From: Saliphagus infecundisoli
GTDB taxonomy: Archaea; Halobacteriota; Halobacteria; Halobacteriales; Natrialbaceae
Direction: 5' to 3'
DNA: 64,000 nucleotides
Assembly (NCBI RefSeq): GCF_020177375.1
Contig: NZ_JAIWHV010000021.1
Coordinates: 1-64,000, forward strand
Shown: piece after piece, positions 33,775-42,917 of the stretch
Layout of the letters: every line of letters begins with the position of its first letter
How positions within the stretch are numbered: position 1 is the stretch's first letter
Notes under the pieces: generated by a model
What the model saw: only the letters and a program-made list of their open reading frames with translations
Told to the model about the DNA's origin: nothing
Database searches by the model: none
Made by a program: the position numbers and the translations under genes

Positions 33775-34533
33775 CTATTGCCGGAGGAGAGCGATCTCAA
33801 TCTCGCTTACTGTGCTGACGACAAGCCCCGTGAGGTCTTCTTCGAGTTTCTTCCCGATCATGCGGTCGATATTTCCTGAGATGCTGACTGCACCGACTGG
33901 TTCGTCATCAACCACGATCGGCGCCCCGACGCATTGGACAGCGGGATCGTGTTCACCCCTTTCGAAAGCCACCCCCTGATCTCGAATTGAGCGTAGCTCG
34001 TTCCTGAGTTCCTGTTTGTCGATGATCGTTTTTTCCGTGAATTGTTGAAGACCATGATCTTCAATTAGCTTTTCGGTCAACTCTAACGACTGTGAGAGGA
34101 TCGCCTTTCCGCCGGCCGTTGCATGAAGAGGGACCCGACCGCCGACAGCAGGGAGGGGATCGCTTTCAACTGACATACCATCATTTCGATAGAGGTAAAC
34201 TCCACGTTCTTCCTCGACGATCATCAAGTTTGTCGTTGCTCGTGTTGTTTTGGCTAGTTCATCAACAATTGGTTTCGCTAAACGAAATAATTTAGATCGC
34301 TTTTGAATCCGTTTCCCAACTCGAAGATATTGAAGACTTAGCCGGTAAACCTTTTCTTCCTTGACCACGTAGCCTACTCCCCGAAGCGTCGCCAGGTGCT
34401 TGTGGACTGTCCCCTTCGGGACGCCTGTCTCCTCAGCCAATTCCGTTACTCGTAATGGGCCGTGGTCGGCGAGAACATCAATAATTTGAAAGGACGTCTC
34501 GACCGCGTTGATCGTTGTCGATCCGTCTGACAT
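33775..34533 (-). CDS. IclR-family transcriptional regulator
   Basis: The start is taken at ATG 34533 (MSDGSTTINAVETSFQIIDV), giving 252 aa; in-frame sequence up to 34707 is AT-rich and not conserved-looking. The N-terminal winged helix has LRVTELAEETGVPKGTVHKH as recognition region. The C-terminal effector domain includes RVPLHATAGGKAILSQ and QCVGAPIVVDDEPVGAVSIS, both typical of IclR. It lies divergent from the GH2 gene at 35238 and probably controls that or nearby sugar genes in response to a small carbon-source metabolite. Confidence 0.88.
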   Translation of the reverse strand: MSDGSTTINAVETSFQIIDVLADHGPLRVTELAEETGVPKGTVHKHLATLRGVGYVVKEEKVYRLSLQYLRVGKRIQKRSKLFRLAKPIVDELAKTTRATTNLMIVEEERGVYLYRNDGMSVESDPLPAVGGRVPLHATAGGKAILSQSLELTEKLIEDHGLQQFTEKTIIDKQELRNELRSIRDQGVAFERGEHDPAVQCVGAPIVVDDEPVGAVSISGNIDRMIGKKLEEDLTGLVVSTVSEIEIALLRQ

Positions 34534-35237
34534 ACTTTGACTCTCATCCAAATCACAATAACTATTTCGGTTATCGAAACATATTACTAGCTTGCTTAAT
34601 ATTAGAGGGACAAATTTATATAAAGAAAAACGGCTACGAAAAACGATCTTCGGATAATTTTGAGAATTCAGCGGTCCAGTGGGTTGGTCTTCGCTCGAAA
34701 GGTCCATCCCGCTTTTGCATAGATTCTGACTCTATCAGAGGAGGAACAGATCCGACGTCTTCCGAATACATATAATATATCCAACGTTCAAAACTGAGTT
34801 TAGTGGTTCCGTGAGGAAGTTTCTACCGAAGTGGTAGATCGTGGCAAAATTGATCTGTTCCAGGTGATCACGAAGCACTTCACCAAGAGGCTTCCGAGAC
34901 TTGCTCAGATTCATAGGGCCCCCGTAGCCTTAGTCATGATGAGGTTCATTCTGGCGAGATGATTCTCCAGATATGTGTCCAACCCCTGGCGCTGGTACCG
35001 ATAGCGTTGTAGACCGGTTCTGTCGTTAGCCGTAGACGGCCTATCTTTCTATAAAAATAACAATATATCATCATATTAGAACTATAATTAAAATCGATAG
35101 GTTTTTACGTGTTGGTTATTTCCTTGCAAAGGTTACTGTCAACACTAGCCACGATTGACGAGGACGTAGCGATCGGCTGGACCGGTCCGCGACGAAATGC
35201 AGGGGGACAGTAAACGACTACACACCCAATCATAAGC
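34534..35237. other. AT-rich gap with diverged repeat and short frame
   Basis: The gap between the IclR and GH2 genes carries repeat copy A (34625-34810). A 59-codon minus-strand frame at 34735-34914 reads MNLSKSRKPLGEVLRDHLEQ then INFATIYHFGRNFL. It looks protein-like but ends early and may be a gene relic. Near 35040-35101 there are A/T tracts and AATCGATAGG (35092-35101), also found upstream of the GH51 gene at 47414. Confidence 0.4.
34625..34810. repeat. Diverged direct repeat, copy A
   Basis: Aligns with 38595-38815 at roughly 70 per cent over the best part, for example AAAAACGGCTACGAAAAACG against AAAAACGGGCACGAGAAGCG, and TCCAACGTTCAAAACTGAG against TCCAACGTCCAAAGCTGAG. Most mismatches in the best block fall at every third base, so the copies probably descend from coding sequence. 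The copies flank the GH2 gene. Confidence 0.5.
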
Positions 35238-38200
35238 ATGCACGAAGAAAGCGAGCAGAACGAGCAACGTAAAGCTGCAAAGGATTCCCGCGCCACTGCC
35301 CGAAAAGCGCTAGACTCGCAATCCGAACTCCCGGCCAACTCGGTAGGCCAGCAAACGATGGCCACAGACGACGGATCCGTGGACAAATCTGGCCTATCGG
35401 TTGATCGACGGACATTTCTGACAAGTGTCGGAATCATAGGTGCGACGAGCACCGCCATCACCGGTGCACAAGCGAGCGAAGGGAAAAGTAAAACGACTAC
35501 AAAATCGACACAATTGGACGCCTCGGAGTGGGAACCAGTGGATGTCCCATTCGATATGGCGACGCCCTGGTATAACGAAGTTTCGCCGGCTACCGTGCAC
35601 GACGAGTATCCACGGCCTCAGCTCGTCCGTGAGGAATGGCGAAATCTCAACGGCGTCTGGGAGTTTTCGAGCGCAAGTGAAGGTGAGTCAGCACCTACCG
35701 GTCAGGAACTTAACGAGAACATTCTCGTACCTTTCCCTCCCGAATCGTCGCTCTCGGGAGTCCAGCGCCATGAGGACCGAATGTGGTATCGAACCACATT
35801 CTCCATTCCTCACGATTGGCTCGTACCGACGGCCCATCCGGGGCAGGGGATTGAGAACAATCCCAATTCACAACGGCTCTTGTTACACTTCGAGCGTGTC
35901 GACTGGGAGGCGACGGTGTATGTCAACGGTGAGGAAGTGACCATCCACCGTGGCGGCTACGACAGCTTCGCTATTGACGTCACCGACTACCTCACCGACG
36001 AAGGCAAGCAAGAACTCGTCGTCGGGGTTTACGACCCGACTGATACCGGCACGCAGCCGGTCGGGAAGCAGGAGGTCGAACAGGACCGCGACATCTTCTT
36101 CACCCCCTCATCGGGCATTTGGGACACGGTCTGGCTCGAACCGGTCCCTGATGCTAGCATCGAAGGTCTGGATCTGACGCCGAATATTGAGGAAGAACAG
36201 CTAGAGCTTACCGTCGACGCTCCCGAGAGGGCAACTGTCAAGGCCACCGCTTTCGACGGCGACGAGAAAGTCAGTAGCATCACCGGTCGGGCGAACGAGG
36301 AACTTTCGCTCCCAGTTCCGGATCCTCATCTGTGGTCGCCCGACGATCCATTCCTCTACGACCTCGAAGTAGAGCTTTACGACAGTGCGAGCAGGCAAAA
36401 GGAAGACAATAGTCGGGGTAACGCCAATGGCCGAAATAACGTTAGGGACGACGAGAAGGTAAACCGAGGAGCAAGTAGTCCTAGCGGGCGCGGCCAGGCC
36501 GTCGACGTAGTCGAAAGCTACTTCGGTATGCGCTCAATCGGCAAGCAGTCGATACGTGGAGTGGTCCGTCCTACGCTAAACGGCAAGTTCGTCTTCCACA
36601 ACGGTATCTACGACCAGGGTTACTGGCCCGACGGCCTCTACACGCCCCCAACAGACAATGCCCGCAAATACGACCTCGAGCTCGCGAAGGACCTTGGCTT
36701 CAACGCCTACCGTAAACACATCAAGATCCCTTCGAAGCGGTGGTACTACTGGGCTGACAAACTGGGACTGCTCGTCTGGCAGGACGTGCCGAACCAGCCC
36801 CTGGGCCAGCCCGCCAGGAACGAGGACGCCCAAGAGTCGTTCCGATCGGAGCTTCGGGACATGATTGCGCAGAACGACAACCACCCGTCGCTCGCTGTCT
36901 GGATTCCCGTCAACGAGGGTTGGGGCCACGGCAAGACGAACTACGACCGAATCCGTTCGACGACGGACTTCGTCCGGAACTTGGACAGTGAACGCCTGAT
37001 CAACAGCCTGAGCGGCATCGATACGATGTTCGTCGATGGCGAAGTCAAAGGCGACATGCTCGACAACCACAACTATGGCCAGGTGACGCCCCTGCCGGAA
37101 CCGACTGACACGCAGATGTCTGTTGTCGGCGAGTCCTCGGCTGGCTGGACACCCATCGACGGCCACCAATGGGACGACGGGAGCCCGAGCGGGAACACGC
37201 CTGCGGTCCTCGTCGACAACCTGATCACCCGCGCCGAGAACAATTGGCAGTACATGATGGAAGATGGCTTCAGCGGCGCGATCAATCTCCAAACGACCGA
37301 CACCGAGTATCACTATCAGGGAGTTGTTACCTACGACCGCGAGGTATTCAAACCGGACCTCGTCTCTGACGACGCAGTCTCCCGGATCAGGGAGGCGAAT
37401 CAGGCGCTGATCGACGCCTCGAAGCAAATCGACCAGCGTCCGTATCCCTCCGTCGACGCCCCGGCATCGATCAGCGCCGACGAAGGCTTCGAATTATTCG
37501 GGATGCTCACGAATCCCGAGCGCGAGGAAGCAGGTTCGTTTGCGGCCCGGAACGTCGAGTTCAGCGTAGGCGTCCTGCCGAGTGGCTTCTCGAGCGAGGC
37601 CAAGACCGCGACGACGTTCGACGCGATCCCCGAAGGGTCGTCCGAGACGGTCCACTGGATGATCACCGTAGATGAAGACTCGGTCGACCCCGACATCTAC
37701 GAGTTCGCCGTCGAGGTGTCCTTCGAGTACGAAAACGAGGTGTTCACGGTCACCGAGACGGTCGAGATCGAGGTTGTGGCCGGTGAGCCTCGCCTCGTGG
37801 GGTCGTGGCCGTTTGACAACGGCAGCGGCGACACCGCTACCGATGTCGCCGGCGGAAACGACGGCACGCTCGTCGGTGATCCGCAGTGGATGAGCGGGAA
37901 AGCCGGTTCGGCGCTCGCCTTCGATGGGAACGGCGATTACGTCGACGCGAATACGAACGTCCTGGATACCACCTGGGACTACAGCGTTGCGGCGTGGGTC
38001 AAACTCGATGATGCCAGCGGATTTCAGACGGCCGTGAGCCAGGTGATGGGCGATGGCACCGCCTTCTTCCTCCAATACCTCGGCGCCGAAGGGAAGTTCA
38101 GCTTCAGCTTTTTCGGCGGCCGCGCATTCGGCGGCCCCACCGTCGAAGCCGGGCAGTGGTACCACCTCGCCGCCGTCCACGACACTTACGAGGGCAGGGC

Positions 38201-38399
38201 AAAGCTCTACGTTGATGGCGAACGGGTCGCTGCTATCGACCGCGAGCCGACGGCCAGCAGCGGCAACTTGCTCGTCGGGCGCGCAACGGTCGACGGGAAT
38301 GCCGTCGACTTCTGGAATGGGACGATCGACGAGGTCCGCGTTTACCAGTCGTCGCTCGATGATGCGACTGTCCGCGACCTCTACGAATCGAGTCAATAG
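35238..38399 (+). CDS. Exported GH2 glycoside hydrolase with LamG-like C-terminus
   Basis: The 1053-aa protein (or about 1013 from ATG 35358) has a Tat signal DRRTFLTSVGIIGATSTAIT. The GH2 sugar-binding domain (EWRNLNGVWEFSSASEGESA ... MWYRTTFSIP), immunoglobulin-like domain and TIM barrel follow. The acid/base is in WIPVNEGWGHG (Glu560) and the nucleophile in VVGESSAGW (Glu632). A concanavalin-like LamG domain (about 855-1050, SWPFDNGSGDTATDVAG ... VAAWVKLDD ... LYVDGERVAAIDR) would bind carbohydrate. It probably acts outside the cell on beta-galactoside- or related plant glycans. A Glu/Asn-rich insert lies near residues 390-415. Specificity cannot be read from sequence. Confidence 0.88.
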   Translation: MHEESEQNEQRKAAKDSRATARKALDSQSELPANSVGQQTMATDDGSVDKSGLSVDRRTFLTSVGIIGATSTAITGAQASEGKSKTTTKSTQLDASEWEPVDVPFDMATPWYNEVSPATVHDEYPRPQLVREEWRNLNGVWEFSSASEGESAPTGQELNENILVPFPPESSLSGVQRHEDRMWYRTTFSIPHDWLVPTAHPGQGIENNPNSQRLLLHFERVDWEATVYVNGEEVTIHRGGYDSFAIDVTDYLTDEGKQELVVGVYDPTDTGTQPVGKQEVEQDRDIFFTPSSGIWDTVWLEPVPDASIEGLDLTPNIEEEQLELTVDAPERATVKATAFDGDEKVSSITGRANEELSLPVPDPHLWSPDDPFLYDLEVELYDSASRQKEDNSRGNANGRNNVRDDEKVNRGASSPSGRGQAVDVVESYFGMRSIGKQSIRGVVRPTLNGKFVFHNGIYDQGYWPDGLYTPPTDNARKYDLELAKDLGFNAYRKHIKIPSKRWYYWADKLGLLVWQDVPNQPLGQPARNEDAQESFRSELRDMIAQNDNHPSLAVWIPVNEGWGHGKTNYDRIRSTTDFVRNLDSERLINSLSGIDTMFVDGEVKGDMLDNHNYGQVTPLPEPTDTQMSVVGESSAGWTPIDGHQWDDGSPSGNTPAVLVDNLITRAENNWQYMMEDGFSGAINLQTTDTEYHYQGVVTYDREVFKPDLVSDDAVSRIREANQALIDASKQIDQRPYPSVDAPASISADEGFELFGMLTNPEREEAGSFAARNVEFSVGVLPSGFSSEAKTATTFDAIPEGSSETVHWMITVDEDSVDPDIYEFAVEVSFEYENEVFTVTETVEIEVVAGEPRLVGSWPFDNGSGDTATDVAGGNDGTLVGDPQWMSGKAGSALAFDGNGDYVDANTNVLDTTWDYSVAAWVKLDDASGFQTAVSQVMGDGTAFFLQYLGAEGKFSFSFFGGRAFGGPTVEAGQWYHLAAVHDTYEGRAKLYVDGERVAAIDREPTASSGNLLVGRATVDGNAVDFWNGTIDEVRVYQSSLDDATVRDLYESSQ

Positions 38400-38594
38400 C
38401 GAATCGCCCGGGCTTTCCTGCCCCGAATCGTGTTGCTGGCCCTTTCCCGTGCCCCGATCGCACGACTGCAGACAGCCGGGGTGACACCCTTCAGATTACA
38501 GATTGAAGAACCGAGGCGATAGAGTTCGTGGTGCCTATGCCAGAAGAGTCTTCCGTAGCTCAGCTTTTTCAATTAGAGGTTACATGTGTATCGC

Positions 38595-38815
38595 AAAAAC
38601 GGGCACGAGAAGCGGTATTCTGGTGATTTCAAATATTCGGCGAGCCAGTGAGTCGATCTTCAGTGTAAAGAACGAGCTAGTTTTCAAGTCAGTGCGGCTC
38701 CAGTAAAAGGAATAAGATTCGGCTAACTTTCCGAATACGTGTGAAAACGCCGGTTTCTCGTCCCTTTTCGACCCCTCATATATGAGAATCCAACGTCCAA
38801 AGCTGAGCTATAACG
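38595..38815. repeat. Diverged direct repeat, copy B
   Basis: Second copy of the element at 34625-34810, same orientation, downstream of the GH2 gene. It contains stops in every frame. The rest of 38400-38912 holds no gene I can support; this is also the gap between two convergent GH2 genes. Confidence 0.5.
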
Positions 38816-38912
38816 AAAACTGATCGGCAGCGGCCGGTCGTTGCATCTCTCTTCTTGCTCGGTAGTCGTCGACTGACGCGACGCCGTGGTCATCACCGAG
38901 CCGCGTTTATAG

Positions 38913-41531
38913 TTACTCGGCTAATTCGGCGACTAGGCGGTCGACGATCGCCGTCGCAACAGGGTGACTCCCGTACCTGTCGGTGACCCTGAGCGTGCAG
39001 ATGGTGCGATCCTCCCGCGTCATTACGACCGCGCCGCCGTTCTCGAGCCAACCTTCCGTGTAGCCGATAGACACGTCGTCGTCGGGTCCGGTATCGGTGA
39101 CGTAGCCGTACGGATAGAGTTCCTCAAACGCCCAGCCAGGAACGCTACTGATCTCCGGCAGGAGGTCTTGGTAGAGCAACGACGCACAGAGGTTCCAGCT
39201 GTCGCCCTCGTCGAGTCCGCGATACTGGAACGAGCCGCCGCTGTCCACGGGCACCCGGCCGTCTGCGTCCGGAACGACAAGCGTGGGGCCGTTGGCCACG
39301 GACTCGTCGGTGACAAGCGAAACATCTGCATCCGTCGCCGTGTTAGCGACCTCGTAACCCCGTTCGGCGAGGGCGGAGGCGAGCCGGCCGGATTCCGCGT
39401 ACACGGCAGGGGTGTCAGCCGGTTCGGCGCTCGGGCCGACAGTCACCGAACGCGCGACGCGCTGATCGAGATCCGGGGCCTCTGCGGTGAGTTCGAACTG
39501 CCGGAGGTCGTTCGTCACCGGTGCGTCGAAGGCCAGCACGTCCGCGACACGGATCGCGTCGTGAGCGTCGACCGAGAGCTCGTACGTCCGCTTGGTGTCG
39601 CTGCTGGGGACGCTAGCGTCGACGGTCACCGTCACGTCGACCGCCTCAGTCCGGTCATTGACGAGGAGCAGATCCGCCGTAATACGGTTTCCGTTCCAGG
39701 CGACGGGCGTCGATGGTTCGAGGTGGAGCATAACAGGGGCGTTGATCCGTGAGAAGTCGTCGTAGATGGCCTTCTCCTGGCGTTCGTAGTCGAGGATCCC
39801 GTTGAACTCCCACTCGATGTCGGTGAGCTCGGTGATCACGTAGCCGCTGACCCCTTTGTGGGCACGCATGTCAGCGATGATTGTCTCGATGCTCTGGAAC
39901 TCCCGGCGCTGCCAGGCGTCTCCGAGCGCTTCGAACGAGTCGAACACGTCGGCCAAGTGGCTGGCGTCAAACTTCGCCTGGACATCACCTGGCCGTTTCA
40001 TGCCCTCGAGGAAGTCGTGCTCAAACCAGTGGGGCTCACCATCTGAGGCCTCAAGGAGTTTCGGCACGTCCGGGAGTCCCCACGTCCCGAACTCGGAGAC
40101 GAGCAGCGGTGCCTCTTCGGGATCGGTTCGGACATCGCCATAGTTGCCCGCGGGGTTCTCAACGATCTCACCCAGTCGGTCGCGCCACGGATCGACGCGG
40201 TCGGGCACGACGAAGTACTCGTGGTAGTCGTTGAGGTCTGTCGCGACGTGCGCCCATCCCGAGTTGTCACAGACTAGCCGCGTCGGATCGTAGTCCTTTG
40301 TCTCGTGATACAGCGACTCGATATAGTCCTGTTTCTCCTCATCAGTCCACAGAAACTCGTCGTCCTCGTGACCGCCGACGCCCCATTCTTCGTTGTAAAG
40401 CGACCAGATGATCACGCTGGGGTTGTTGAAGTCGCGGTCGATCATCCCGCGGAGTTGTTCGCGTACGAGTTCTTTCGAGCGGTCAGTGTAGCGGATAGGG
40501 TTGGCGGGTTCCTCCCAGACGAGCATCCCCATACGGTCGGCCAGCTCAACGAATTTGGGATGGGCAGGTTTGATGTGCTTGCGTAGGAGGTTGAACCCGA
40601 GTTCCTTCGCAGCCTCGATCTCCTGCTCGAAGGTTTCCAATTCGGCCGGTCGGTAGTATGTGTCCGGGTAGAACGCCTGATCGAGTGCTCCCCGCATCGT
40701 GAACAGCTCACCGTTGAGAAAGAGTTCGCCATCCTCGAACGAGACACTGCGCATACCGAAGTAGTCCTCGTAGGTGTCGACCGTCTCCCCGCCATCCAGT
40801 TTGATCGTCAGGTCGTACAGGGCCGGGGAGTCGGGCCGCCAGTACTCTGCGTCAGGGATTGAAAACGTGACTGAGGCCGCGCCATCCTCGACCGTGACAG
40901 CAGAGGAGGCGACGGTGGAGCCCTCGCGTTCAATCTCGATGCGCGCTTCTGGGACGGGTGCGCCGCCGACGATGGTCAGGTCGACGGTCGCGGTGTCGTC
41001 GGACAAGTCGGGCTTGACGCGGACATCGTCGACCCGTGTCTCGGGAACGGTAAAGAGGTCGACGCGCTGCCACGGACCGCTGACGCGGGTGTACCACGGC
41101 GTACCCTGCTTGCCATGCGGGATCTCGGAGAGATCCTCTGGGTCGTGGACCCGGAGGACGACGGTGTTCCCGCCGGCCTCGACCGCGTCTGTGGCATCGA
41201 GCGTGAAGGGGAGGTAGCCACCGCAGTGTTCGCCGACGCGCTTGCCATTGATCCACACAGTCGCTTCGAAGTCAACCGCGCCAAAGGTGAGCAACAGCCG
41301 CTCGTTTTCGTCGACGCCGTCGATGGAGAACACCTGTCGGTACCAAGCGGTCCCGGTGTACTCGCGCAGGTCGTCTTCCTCCTGCCAGGAGTGGGGAATC
41401 GACACCATCCGAGCATCGTCCCAATCTCCCGCTGGATCGAGGCGATCCACGTCGCCGCTCTCGTCCGTAGCGAACTCCCAGTCTCCTGTCAGCGATAACT
41501 CTGGATCCCGATTTTCCGGGGTCGTAACCAT
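38913..41531 (-). CDS. Cytoplasmic GH2 beta-glycosidase
   Basis: The 872-aa protein has no signal peptide. Domains run: jelly-roll sugar-binding (LTGDWEFATDES ... TAWYRQVFSIDG ... WINGKRVGEHCGGYLPFTLD), Ig-like (about 180-270), and TIM barrel with RGALDQAFYPDTYYRP. The acid/base is in WSLYNEEWGVG (Glu381) and the nucleophile in LVSEFGTWGLP (Glu480). The C-terminal part (about 600-872) has further beta domains. It is probably a beta-galactosidase or beta-glucuronidase acting on imported oligosaccharides. It is divergent from the dehydratase remnant and arabinofuranosidase genes, so both strands may share control in 41532-41761. Confidence 0.88.
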   Translation of the reverse strand: MVTTPENRDPELSLTGDWEFATDESGDVDRLDPAGDWDDARMVSIPHSWQEEDDLREYTGTAWYRQVFSIDGVDENERLLLTFGAVDFEATVWINGKRVGEHCGGYLPFTLDATDAVEAGGNTVVLRVHDPEDLSEIPHGKQGTPWYTRVSGPWQRVDLFTVPETRVDDVRVKPDLSDDTATVDLTIVGGAPVPEARIEIEREGSTVASSAVTVEDGAASVTFSIPDAEYWRPDSPALYDLTIKLDGGETVDTYEDYFGMRSVSFEDGELFLNGELFTMRGALDQAFYPDTYYRPAELETFEQEIEAAKELGFNLLRKHIKPAHPKFVELADRMGMLVWEEPANPIRYTDRSKELVREQLRGMIDRDFNNPSVIIWSLYNEEWGVGGHEDDEFLWTDEEKQDYIESLYHETKDYDPTRLVCDNSGWAHVATDLNDYHEYFVVPDRVDPWRDRLGEIVENPAGNYGDVRTDPEEAPLLVSEFGTWGLPDVPKLLEASDGEPHWFEHDFLEGMKRPGDVQAKFDASHLADVFDSFEALGDAWQRREFQSIETIIADMRAHKGVSGYVITELTDIEWEFNGILDYERQEKAIYDDFSRINAPVMLHLEPSTPVAWNGNRITADLLLVNDRTEAVDVTVTVDASVPSSDTKRTYELSVDAHDAIRVADVLAFDAPVTNDLRQFELTAEAPDLDQRVARSVTVGPSAEPADTPAVYAESGRLASALAERGYEVANTATDADVSLVTDESVANGPTLVVPDADGRVPVDSGGSFQYRGLDEGDSWNLCASLLYQDLLPEISSVPGWAFEELYPYGYVTDTGPDDDVSIGYTEGWLENGGAVVMTREDRTICTLRVTDRYGSHPVATAIVDRLVAELAE

Positions 41532-41761
41532 ATACGAGAAAGATAGGAACCGATTACTTGAGTTTACTGGTCGAGGCAGCCGATGCAGCCATCGCAGTGT
41601 CCGCAGGTTCCGGGGTCTGAGCGGGCGGCTGGGTAGCCCGTGAGGCGGGACGAATCAGGACCGCGTGTCCCAGTTCAGCTGAGTCGTCTCCTCACAAGCA
41701 TTCCGGTTGGCAAAACAATTATATCGAGGGCGGGAAGACGTTTAGTCGAGGGTCCCAGGTA

Positions 41762-42917
41762 ATGACAATTTCTGACTTCGAACTCTACAAATTTCTGGTC
41801 CAATGGCTGTTCCTCCCTCTCGAAACCAACGACGGACTCGTTGGCTGGGGCGAGCCGGCCGTTGAGGGCCGGGCGAAGACGGTCCAGACGGCGGTCAAGG
41901 AACTGCTGGACAACTACTTGCCCGGTACGGACCCCGCCGATGTTGAGGATCACTGGCAGGCAATCTACAGCGGCAGCTTCGATCGCGGTGGGCTGGCCCT
42001 GATGAGCACCATCGCCGGCATCGACCAGGCGCTATGGGACATCAAGGACAAGCAGTTCGGTGCGCCCGTCCACGCAACTGTTGGGCGGGGCCGCATGCGA
42101 TCGGATGCGAGTCTACCAGTAGATCGGCGCGACCGGCCAGCCGACATTGCCGAGCAGGCCCGGGAGAAGGTTGTTGACGGCTTCACCACTCTCAAGATGA
42201 ATACGACGCCGAATTCCGCCGCGTCAAAACCTCGCAGGCGGTCGAAGCAGTGGGCGAGCGGCTCCGGATCGTCCGCGAGACCGTCGGTAACGAGGTCGTC
42301 ATCGGTGTGGACTTTCACGGCTGGGTCGACAAGTCAGTGGCCAAATGCCTCATCGCGGCGCTCGAATCGCACTCACCCTTCTTCATCGAAGAGTCAGTCT
42401 TGTCGGCACAGAACAATGCTCTGCCATACATTGCCCAGCACGCGACGACATCGGTTGCGACGAGCGGGTGAATGTACTCGCCCTGGGAATACAAACAGGT
42501 CTTCGAGCAGGGGACTGTCGACGTGATCCAGCCGATTTCAGTCACGCGGGCGGGATCATCAAAGCGAAGAAGATCATCACAATGGTCGAGGCCTACGACA
42601 GTGCGCTACCAGCGCACTGTCGGCTCGGTTTCATCGCGCTCGCGTCATGTCTCCAGGTCGATGCCTGCTCGCCGAACGCGTTCATTCAGGAGCAGAGCCT
42701 CGACATCCACTACTACGAGACCAACAACGTTCTCGACTACCTCGGCAATCCTGCTGCCTTTAAGTACGGCGAGGGCTACATCGAGTTGCCTAGTGATCTT
42801 GGCTCGGGGGTGGAGATCGACGAAGTCCACGTCCGCGAACAGACCGAAGCGAACGTGGACTGGCACAACCCGGTCTGGCGTCATGGCGACAACATTGTCG
42901 CGGAGTGGTGGGAACAG
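41762..42917 (+). pseudogene. dgoD: Broken sugar-acid dehydratase (DgoD-like, enolase superfamily)
   Basis: Recognisable blocks appear in several frames: LVGWGEPAVEGRAKTVQTAV and AGIDQALWDIKDKQFGAPVH (frame of 41762), GNEVVIGVDFHGWVDKS and PFFIEESVLSAQNNALPYIA (from about 42220), MYSPWEYKQVFEQGTVDVIQ (after TGA 42469-42471), and SHAGGIIKAKKII, NAFIQEQSLDIHYYE (from about 42537). This is the order of haloarchaeal galactonate-type dehydratases. At least two frameshifts (near 42215 and 42535), a local shift with TAG near 42115, and the TGA disable it. The last segment is in frame with the next gene. Confidence 0.82.

Noticed and set aside
34534-34707. N-terminal extension of the first IclR gene
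   Set aside because: AT-rich, lies in the repeat region, and IclR similarity begins at the ATG at 34533.
36576-37427. 283-codon minus-strand frame
   Set aside because: Antisense of the GH2 catalytic domain; long open antisense frames are expected in GC-rich haloarchaeal genes.
38964-39752. 262-codon plus-strand frame
   Set aside because: Antisense of the cytoplasmic GH2 gene, with no motif of its own.
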